Below, piece by piece: positions 56,601 to 64,000 of a stretch of DNA of 64,000 nucleotides. Numbering within the stretch: the first letter of the stretch is position 1; each line of letters starts with the position of its first letter. The position numbers were made by a program, and so were the translations under genes. The notes beneath the pieces are model-generated. The model searched no databases. It saw nothing but the letters and a program-made list of their open reading frames with translations, and had not been told where the DNA came from. The stretch comes from Heterobilharzia americana (Eukaryota > Platyhelminthes > Trematoda > Strigeidida > Schistosomatidae), in the NCBI GenBank assembly GCA_944470555.2, contig OX104128.1, positions 47,041,920 to 47,105,919 of the forward strand, in the 5' to 3' direction.

Positions 56601-57008
56601 TCCACTAAACGTGAACATTACTACGAAGACAACTATGATCACAACCCCGTAACTGGTTTATATCTTCCACTAGTAACGGCCTTGTCTCACAAATGTACAA
56701 GGGGAGAGAACGAAATGGGGCTCAATATACTCGTCATTTGATATTCAGTCGGATATCTCGCTAGTTGGCGCTGCAGATGATGCAAATTGACAAATGCCAA
56801 AGAGGATTACTGTATCCGAGTTCACTCTATGCTCACTACTTCAAGCACCTCAATACCATCAATTTTGAATGAAATCTCTTGATATGAGCTGGGCTACTTC
56901 ATTTCTCCGATTTAATTACAGTTATTGTCGTTACTCTAAATATTAGATTTTTTCATTAAATTTTCATTCTAATAACTTTTTAATTCTTGTCTTTTTTGTG
57001 CTCATAAG
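56601..57008. other. Intron segment, nothing recognised
   Basis: AT-rich sequence before exon 15. Confidence 0.4.
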
Positions 57009-57361
57009 GTTAGAGAATGGAATATACAGGGTTTACCACGTGATACTTTTTCAGTTGAAAACGGTGTCGTTGTAACACGTGGCAATAGATGGCCATTAAT
57101 GATTGATCCGCAAAATCAAGCATTAAAATGGATAAAATCAATGGAAGGAAAAGAATTACGCCTTATCGACTTACAAACACCAGATTATATGCGTACACTA
57201 GAAATTGCAGTGCTCTATGGTCAACCAGTACTACTACAGAATGTTCATGAACAATTAGATCAAGCTCTAGATCCTTTATTAACAAAATCTTTAATTAAAG
57301 TCGGTGGAACATTGATTATGAAATTAGGGGACAAAGAAATTGAATATAATGATAAATTCAG
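57009..57361 (+). CDS. DNAH2: DNAH2 exon 15: AAA5
   Basis: A 353-nt exon, acceptor CTCATAAG at 57008 and donor GTTAGC at 57362, ending with two bases of an Arg codon. It encodes VREWNIQGLPRDTFSVENGV, TRGNRWPLMIDPQNQALKWI, the strand GQPVLLQNVHEQLDQALDPL and MKLGDKEIEYNDKFR. These are the diagnostic AAA5 blocks. AAA5 does not bind nucleotide productively in most dyneins. Confidence 0.95.
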
Positions 57362-57715
57362 GTTAGCCCTACCTTTTATACTTCAATCGTATAAGATATT
57401 CTCAAAAATATCAAATAATGTCAATATAGAATATCAAATGTTTTTTAAGTCAAAGATGAGTTTCTTTGTTTAAAAAAACACTGTTTTTTTCAGCCGAAAT
57501 AACAAAATTTAATCGATTATGCAGGTACTTGTAAAGGTCTCGTTTTTAAAGGAACTTACCGGAAGGGGTTTAGACGAACGATTATTACACAGAAGTGATT
57601 GAAGTTAGTTAATACATGGCTTTAGTTAATGGATGGAGTGATGACCAAGGTAAATAGGTTTAATAAACTGTTACAACAGGCAACCTGAGTCCGAATCATG
57701 AATCGGTAAAAGTTT

Positions 57716-57777
<62 letters not shown>

Positions 57778-58419
57778 AAGTCCGAACCTGTTATGGAGTG
57801 CGACATTATCCTCTAGATTACTCAAAGAAGGCTGGATATCCCTGAAAAGTCCTCACAGTCAATCATGTCATGCCTAATGTTGGAGGAAAACCACGTGATC
57901 ATATATGTAAGACTCAGATAGGTTAAAGGGCTAGTACTTTCCAAGACCATAAAAAAATGTATATAAGCCGTTAATTTTTATACATATTTAACTGGACAAT
58001 AAACTTTTATCGTTTTTGACGCTTCTTTTCTGTTTACGAGGAACTAAGTGACCCTCAAGGGTGAAATCTAAGAGTCCACTCCTATATATATAACACAAGG
58101 ATATATCGGAACCCTTACGAAGATTTCTTTGCATCTGGTAGGCACTGTGGAGTGAACATTCATAGGCTGAATGACTGAAATCAACTGAAGAACATTGAAT
58201 AGAATATTAGAGTGATTTGTATCGAAATATAAAGAACCTATAGACTATATAGTTCATTATTGCTTACTGGCCAATACATTTTACAGTATCTTCCAACTTG
58301 ACCAATCATTATATTTCAACCCGAAATTATTATCTTCAAGCTAGTTGACGTAATTGCCATTCTTTTCTTCCTAAGTTCGGTCACTGACCTGGACTACAAA
58401 CCAGTGGCGAATGGATGTC
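57362..58419. other. Intron segment with simple repeat
   Basis: AT-rich. Apart from the (TA)n tract at 57718-57772, nothing recognised. Confidence 0.4.
57718..57772. repeat. (TA)n microsatellite
   Basis: About 55 bp of uninterrupted TA repeats. Likely polymorphic in length. Confidence 0.97.
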
Positions 58420-58750
58420 ATTCCGACTATCCGAGATAGCTAAGGTTTGGCGGACTAGTGTTGAAACTGGGTTGTGATTGACGGCGAAATGAAAAGTTGG
58501 GCCACGGTTGGGTTTCGACCACAGACCACCCGGTTTCCGGCCCGGTGCTTTGCCAACTGAGCTACGAGGACGGATAACTGACTAGACTTTTAGTTTACTC
58601 CAGACACCAAAAGTTTTGTTCAACTGTCATGTGAATTCGTGATGAGTTACTACCGCTTGATCGTACTGACACGGACCGGAAACCCGATGTTCGCTGGTTC
58701 AAATCCCGCTGCGGCCTAAATTTTCGTTTCACCTTCAATCATCAACCAGT
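58420..58750. repeat. SINE with two inverted tRNA-like ends (type 2), copy 3
   Basis: The minus tRNA-like unit (complement of GGTTTCCGGCCCGGTGCTTT and CCAACTGAGCTACGAGG) is followed by a plus unit ending CGCTGGTTCAAATCCCGCTG (B-box, about 58692-58711). Flanks TATCCGAGATAGCTAAGG and TTTCACCTTCAATCATC match the other copies. Confidence 0.7.
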
Positions 58751-58857
58751 TGCAAGTGGAGAAAAACGTTATGACTGTTTCAACCTGTTTTAAACTTTAA
58801 TTTTATCATTAACTACATTGTAATGCTGTATACTCTTTGAAATTTTATCAACTTTAG

Positions 58858-59164
58858 ATTTTATATCACCACAAAATTGCCAAATCCACACTATACACCA
58901 GAAATCTGCTCTAAAGCGTTAATTGTAAATTTTGCAGTCAAACAACAAGGCTTAGAAGCTCAACTACTTGGAATTGTAGTACGTAAAGAACGTCCTGAAT
59001 TAGAAGAACAAAAGGATAATTTAGTTATGGGAATTGCTGCTGGTAAACGTAAACTTACTGAATTGGAGGATGAAATATTGAGGTTATTAAATGAAGCTCA
59101 AGGTTCATTATTAGATGATGAACAACTTGTAAATACCCTGCAAACATCGAAAGTTACTTCATCT
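58858..59164 (+). CDS. DNAH2: DNAH2 exon 16: AAA5 end and buttress helices
   Basis: A 307-nt exon, acceptor ACTTTAG at 58857 and donor GTAAGT at 59165. One base completes the Arg codon; the exon ends in phase 0. It encodes FYITTKLPNPHYTPEICSKA, then QQGLEAQLLGIVVRKERPEL and a charged helix with LEDEILRLLNEAQGSLLDD. This is the buttress (strut) coiled coil that grips the stalk base. Confidence 0.95.
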
Positions 59165-59334
59165 GTAAGTGATTTTTAAAAAAATCAATTTTTCAATGAA
59201 TACTGAACAAAATGGAGCAGATAAAAATCATCTGAACGATGCAGTTGATGATATATTTGAATAACCTCTTCTTGGTTCATGATGAGACGTAGTGTTTAAA
59301 TTTTTTCAAATATCCACCATCTCGTATTGGTCTT

Positions 59335-59645
59335 GGTGATTTACAGCGGAATCCCAAACGCACGTTTCATCCTATTTGGGAGTCATCAGTCAGACGCACT
59401 TCTTTCCAGTGATTGATTTTGCTGCCTTTGAGACTCAGACCAAGTACCTATCGCTCCAAACACCAAAGTGTTATGGACTAGGCACTGGGGCATACCCAGC
59501 CGACGAGTCCTTGGTAGGATGAAGTGTTCGCCCTGGATTCCATTGCTAGTCAAGAGATAAACACGACATAGTGAATATCCGGCAGTATCCAGGTATCCGG
59601 AAAGCAGCCCATCTGCCAAGAGAGGTCCAGCAACTGGCAGAATCA
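59335..59645. repeat. Smα-like hammerhead SINE pair (locus A11)
   Basis: The minus hammerhead 59346-59395 keeps CTGATGA (59383-59389) and GAAA (59365-59368), with GTT at the cleavage site. The plus hammerhead 59493-59545 reads CCGACGA. Tail GAATATCCGGCAGTATCCAG. Confidence 0.7.
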
Positions 59646-59930
59646 TCGCGTGAGCAATGTCAAGGTGAGGTGAAGGGTACTAGGCAATATATGCAAGCTT
59701 ATTGATAAGGTTGTGAACCTTAGTCGACTGAGTTGGCTTCGACACCTACTGTGCATGCAGAGCCATCGCCTAATCGTTATTTGAAACTGCTTGTTCTCTC
59801 ACACAACTTTTTCTACTTTCGTGTTACTCTTTTTCTATCTATTTGTTCCTTGTGTACTAGTGTGAAGTGTGGCAACTTGAGTTGATGTATTTGTGTGAAA
59901 GGATTCTGCTGTGATATTGTCAGTCAGTTA
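59645..59930 (-). repeat. Dispersed repeat F, copy 3 (inverted)
   Basis: Complement of copy 2 blocks with the middle part deleted: GTTGGCTTCGACACCTACTG joins CGTTATTTGAAACTGCTTGT at about 59770. Confidence 0.65.
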
Positions 59931-60389
59931 GGAATTTTGTGACGGTATTCGCTTACCAGCTTGAATGGTGACAGAAGATGCTTATTAGTAATGTTAGAAG
60001 ATGGTAATACAACAAATCGAAGTTGATGGATGGTAAATACTTAGCTTCAGCTTGATAGCTTTATTTTAGTACATTTGTTACGAAGTCTAAAGGTCATGGA
60101 TTAAGATTTAAAAATATTTAAAAGATTGTTATAAAGTTTCAAAACAGAGTATAGCCAGGTTGTAACTGTTTGTTTCATGTGTCCCAACCAGTCGCAAGCT
60201 TAAAATCATTTATATCAGTCAAAGCCTAAAAATATTTAGGATGCTTAAATATATTAGGTTTGAGTCGATGTTTGATATTTTTAACCTCCCTTTTCTGTAC
60301 TGGGTCTAAATGCTCGACCTCTGGTGGCAGATGGGTTCTTAAGCAGATGCCTCAATGCTGCCTGACTTCTCATAATGTTGGTATCCGTT
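59931..60389. other. Intron segment, nothing recognised
   Basis: AT-rich spacer. Confidence 0.4.
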
Positions 60390-60735
60390 TGGTAGCTGGC
60401 AGTGGAATCCAGGACTCATGTTTCATCTTAATTGGAACTTGTCAGCTGGATGTACCTCTATCGCATCTGCCAACAGACGTTGAGCAGTATGACCCAGCAT
60501 GGCAACTGGAGATTAAAATTACCAGTAAATAATAACTGATACCCGTCGCAAAAGTGGTGGCTGTTGTACCCCATTTACCTAATGGATAACACTTTGACAT
60601 TTGAAGTGATTGATACCAGGTTCAAGTCTCAATGGGAACAAAACCACTCACTGAGAGGGAGATTCATCCAGTTAATGAGTCCAAAAAATGACGAAACGTG
60701 CGTCCTGAATTTCACTACTGGCCACCAAGTAGACA
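60390..60735. repeat. Smα-like hammerhead SINE pair (locus A12)
   Basis: Minus hammerhead 60401-60455: perfect ATCCAG/CTGGAT helix I, GAAA and GTC, but CTGACAA (G8 changed). Then a tail, plus tRNA-like head (B-box-like CAGGTTCAAGTCTC near 60618) and plus hammerhead 60665-60710 reading TTAATGA. Confidence 0.75.
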
Positions 60736-61160
60736 TCACCATTACATTTCAGTTTAACTAATAATCTACCCTCAGTCATTTTATCCTGTTGAATGCTTCC
60801 AAACCATATTTAGTTGGGATGACATTGCATGCCCAGCCCTAAGTGTTAACAAGGATTCTGAAAATTAACGGACCACACTTTTACACCTAACACATATTTC
60901 TCACCAAGTTCTCAGTAACGTGTAACAGTTTACTGTATTGTTACAATCTTGATGGTTGTTCTGGTATAGACTACTACAATGCAGTAATTGTTGAATTGTA
61001 AAATTTACGTGAGTGTTTGTTTCATTCTCCAGCTTGAATTTTTGAATTACATGTAAATATAAAATAAAACTATACAGTTTTATTCATTCTGAGTCAAACT
61101 GAGATCACAACTGCCTGCAAATATCAAGTGGGGTTATTATTATTTGTCATATTATTCATA
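60736..61160. other. Intron segment, nothing recognised
   Basis: AT-rich spacer. Confidence 0.4.
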
Positions 61161-61164
61161 AGTC

Positions 61165-61265
61165 CACTTACTGTAATGCAGGTACACTTAGCTGACAAGT
61201 CCCAAACATGACAAAGTACGTATCTTGGATTCCATTACTAACTAGTATCCATCACAACTACGAAT
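61165..61265 (+). repeat. Smα-like hammerhead SINE fragment (locus A13)
   Basis: CTTAGCTGACAAGTCCCAAA and GTATCTTGGATTCCATTACT keep the hammerhead order, but the core is altered (CTGACAA, AAAG). Confidence 0.6.
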
Positions 61266-61269
61266 GGGT

Positions 61270-61380
61270 TCAAGGTAGTATTCATCACAGACTGACATCA
61301 GTTGGAGAACCAATGAAAACCCGGGAGCACCGGATAGTCTTTTGGTCCTGATATGGGATTCCTCAGAAGTACGCTAAGGA
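61270..61380 (-). repeat. Class-B hammerhead SINE fragment, minus strand
   Basis: GTAGTATTCATCACAGACTG, TTGGAGAACCAATGAAAACC, then the complement of a hammerhead with CTGAGGA but AAAA. It ends about 65 bp before exon 17. Confidence 0.6.
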
Positions 61381-61447
61381 AAAGTTGTGATTCATAAAGA
61401 ATGTTTGTTTATATATCTTGTTTTTTCTATCCCTTTTTCATCATCAG

Positions 61448-62589
61448 GAAGTTACTGAACAATTACGTATAGCTGAAAAAACAGAAGTACAAATTGATAA
61501 AGCTCGTGAAGGCTATCGTCCATGTGCTCAACGCTCTTCTATACTCTTCTTTGTACTGAATGATATGAGTCGTATAGATCCAATGTACCAATTTTCCCTA
61601 GAAGCCTATATTGATTTATTTACCTTGAGTATTGATAAAAGTCAAAGATCAGCGAAACTAGATGATCGTATATTACACTTGAATGATTATCACACATATG
61701 CTGTATATCGTTATACATGTCGGGGTCTATTTGAACGACATAAACTGCTGTTTTCATTTCATATTTGCTTACAAATACTTGAAGCAGCTGGTAAAATGAA
61801 TCAAGATGAATATAACTTTTTTTACGTGGTGGTGTTGTATTAGATCGTGAAAATCAATTTGATAATCCATGCTCAATATGGTTAACAGAGCAATGTTGGG
61901 ATAATATTACAGAATTAGATAAACTAGCTAGTTTTCATGGTATTGTTACATCATTTGAACAGTATTCAAGGGATTGGAATTTATGGTATACAGCAGCTGA
62001 ACCAGAGAATAGTCCATTACCAGGTGAATGGGATAATACATTGAATGAATTTCAACGTATGCTTATTGTACGTTCATTGAGACCAGATCGGGTATCATTT
62101 TGTGCAACAAGTTTCATTGTTGATAATTTAGGCAGTCGATTTATTGAACCACCTGTACTAGATATGAAACAGGTGGTTGATGACAGTACCACTAGAACAC
62201 CATTAATTTTTGTATTATCACCTGGTGTGGATCCTACAGCTGGACTTTTACAATTAGCTGATAATTGTGGAATGAGTAAAAAATTTCATGCTCTATCATT
62301 GGGTCAAGGTCAATCACCAATTGCAACACGATTAATTAAGGAAGGTATAAAAGAAGGCAATTGGGTATTTTTGGCTAATTGTCATCTTTCATTGTCATGG
62401 ATGCCTGCATTGGATAAGATTGTTGAACAGTTAGGTGTAGAAGAAGCACACTCCGATTTTCGTTTATGGCTTTCATCGAGTCCCAGTCCATCATTTCCTA
62501 TTTCAATTCTACAAGCTGGTGTTAAAATGACTACTGAACCACCTAAAGGATTACGTTCAAACATGAAACGACTTTATCATCTTATAAAG
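61448..62589 (+). CDS. DNAH2: DNAH2 exon 17: AAA5-AAA6/D6 region, one-base frameshift
   Basis: The longest exon (1,142 nt), acceptor CATCATCAG at 61447 and donor GTTAGT at 62590. Conserved blocks: YRPCAQRSSILFFVLNDMSR, HTYAVYRYTCRGLFERHKLL, GSRFIEPPVLDMKQV, TPLIFVLSPGVDPTAGLLQL, LSLGQGQSPIATRLI and FLANCHLSLSWMPALDK. The frame breaks within seven T's at 61817-61823, where conserved NFFLRGG needs eight. Downstream sequence resumes in the +1 frame as RGGVVLDRENQ and stays open to the donor. The length is one short of 381 codons, consistent with a single missing T. It may be a homopolymer assembly error. The C-terminal exons lie beyond the window. Confidence 0.93.
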
Positions 62590-64000
62590 GTTAGTCGTAC
62601 TTTTGTTAGAAATAATAATCACTGAATTAGACTGCTAATGAATTGAAACAATTTATAATTTGTTTTTTCTCTCAAAAAGTACCTACTCTTGTCAACCATT
62701 ATCAGAGACAAAGTGATATACTACTGAAATAGCTATTTGAAAGTCAACAGTTTACATTCTGCAGTAGCTGAAGCTTTCGTTGACTTTCATCAAGAGCTTA
62801 TATCTAGTGTTAGGAGCTTCAAACTAAGGCTGTTACAAGTAGTCCAGTTACCATTTTAGAATTTTTTGGAGGAAAAATCAACCGTATAGAAGCTACTTCA
62901 GTTTTATAATTCATGGCGATCAAATAAAGATTGCGCCATTGCTAGAATGGACAGACACAGCTGATTGGTCAATGTTTCCCTTATAAGATTTCTTGTAAAT
63001 ATTCGACCTTAACCTTTGTCACAAGTAATACCATTCGCATTTTACTAACCTATCATTAAACTTGGTCATAGAGTGTCGTCAATATTCTTTTGGTCCATTG
63101 TTGACTGTTATCTGGGAGGAAAATGTTTCTATATTAAACTTGGCAGTTGTCGGCCTAGCAAAATAATTATGTAAACAGATATATTTTTAGTTAGTTTTCG
63201 CATTTTTCAGAGCAATAGATCTTATCTTCTGAGTCTTCTACTAGTTTGGTGACAGTATCCCAACGGTCAGTATCAATTACTGTATGTCAGTGTTGTGACT
63301 GTATAATGACAGTTCATAATTCGTAACCCATCGGTTAGGAGAAACCTACAAACCAGTATTATTTGGTCACACTACGCATACTACTTAAGCATGACAACAC
63401 AACCGAATTGGTTGCTTTTTATAGAGATAAATGGCTTATGACCACAGTGTGAAACTAAAAGAATTCTCCTTTCTCAGAGCGGTTCTTATGTGAGGTTGAT
63501 ACAATCAGAGTGACGGTAAAACCTGGTCATTTTTAACATGCTTTTGCTTGGAAAACGATATCTCTGACTGTGGATAGGCTCCTCGATAATTTTGATAGCG
63601 ATAAAGTAGTTGAATAATTGATAAATGAAGGACTTCTGTAAAGGAGTATGTACTTTAAATGTGTAGGCGCTATATCCTCATTTCTCCATGACTACATGAA
63701 AGACTGTTTATATAATGGCGTACCTCGTGTTGAAGTCGAAAATCGTTTCGTAATGCTTCCTTCTGCTGATTTATTTATGATGTTGCGAGAAGTTATGCTA
63801 CGCATTTGATTATTAGTACTCTAGTGATCAGCACAACTGGATTGGTGGATGTGAGCGAGCTAATGCTTATGCGATGGTATCAGCAGTATAGAGGTGTTTG
63901 TCAACAAACGATATGCAATTCGCAGATTTTTTTCCAGTGATATCGGGAATGTAGAGGAAGCTCATAAGACTATGATGAGAAAAATAAAGCATAATGATGA
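62590..64000. other. Intron after exon 17, nothing recognised
   Basis: AT-rich. CGTAACCCATCGGTTAGGAG near 63322 resembles the type-3 SINE. The next expected dynein block (the C-terminal domain) is not found, so it lies beyond the window. Confidence 0.45.

Larger units (their letters stand above)
3934..62589 (+). other. DNAH2: DNAH2-like axonemal dynein heavy chain gene body (partial)
   Basis: Seventeen + strand exons join in frame across AG/GT splice sites into about 1,584 codons running from AAA3 to AAA6. The product is a ciliary motor ATPase; DNAH2 is the 1-beta heavy chain of inner-arm dynein I1/f in axonemes. In a fluke it would serve flame cells, miracidial cilia and sperm. Assignment to DNAH2 rests on recalled family-specific strings such as KHYRKQEF in AAA4 and GSQPPLELIRQW in AAA3. 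Full-length DNAH2 is about 4,400 residues, so the N-terminal tail, linker, AAA1, AAA2 and the C-terminal end lie outside. Introns run from about 1.0 to 10.5 kb and are packed with retroelements. Confidence 0.9.

Noticed and set aside
56269..56741. Two overlapping 84-codon frames as a small gene
   Set aside because: They lie in dispersed repeat F, and the other copies do not conserve the frame.
57622..57825. Open frame with an Ile-Tyr repeat
   Set aside because: Produced by the (TA)n tract.
61418..61843. Apparent end of the dynein ORF at a TAG near 61841
   Set aside because: The stop arises from the one-base deletion in the T run; conserved dynein continues in the next frame to a good donor at 62590.

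Overview
The window looks like a blood-fluke genome (Schistosoma or a close schistosomatid relative). It is AT-rich, with a many-exon host gene embedded in dense retroelement debris. Three repeat types point to schistosomes: hammerhead-ribozyme SINE-like repeats of the Smα kind, Penelope-like elements (PLEs) with a GIY-YIG endonuclease, and RTE-clade LINEs. This is inferred from sequence features and recalled knowledge; no database search was run.

There is one host gene. It lies on the + strand and covers nearly the whole window: an axonemal dynein heavy chain best matching DNAH2, the 1-beta heavy chain of inner-arm dynein I1/f. I place 17 exons between 3934 and 62589, each with consensus splice sites and compatible phases. 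Together they hold about 4.75 kb of coding sequence. In order they encode the AAA3 module, AAA4, stalk helix CC1, the microtubule-binding domain, stalk helix CC2, AAA5 with the buttress helices, and the start of the AAA6/D6 region. The N-terminal half and the C-terminal end lie outside the window. The last exon (61448-62589) carries an apparent one-base deletion in a run of seven T's at 61817-61823. Everything else in its frame is intact, so this may be an assembly error.

The other ~93% is intron. 1-3.9 kb: a cluster of palindromic MITE-like elements. 4.9-9.1 kb: RTE pieces and the first SINE pairs. 12-18 kb: PLE pieces and SINEs of ribozyme class C. 21-31.5 kb: a 10.5-kb intron with PLE pieces, a foldback element inside an (AAT)n tract, and RTE copy A. 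31.7-37.9 kb: tRNA-derived SINEs and more PLE. 38.3-43.7 kb: a nearly complete PLE followed by a nearly complete RTE (copy B). 45-64 kb: mostly SINEs with short PLE and RTE remnants.

The most interesting signal is the set of hammerhead ribozymes (HHRs). At least three SINE-like families carry type-I HHRs with very short helix III, and each family has its own matching helix I/III sequences. Two copies (46019-46064 on +, 47350-47395 on -) keep every core nucleotide. The + copy lies in the sense strand of the DNAH2 pre-mRNA. The largest family recurs as head-to-head pairs, a minus HHR followed by a plus HHR. A second notable feature is a ~2.09-kb near-identical inverted repeat (28287-30375 versus 40489-42579) enclosing three dynein exons. 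Its ends fall inside an RTE element, so ordinary retrotransposition does not explain it.
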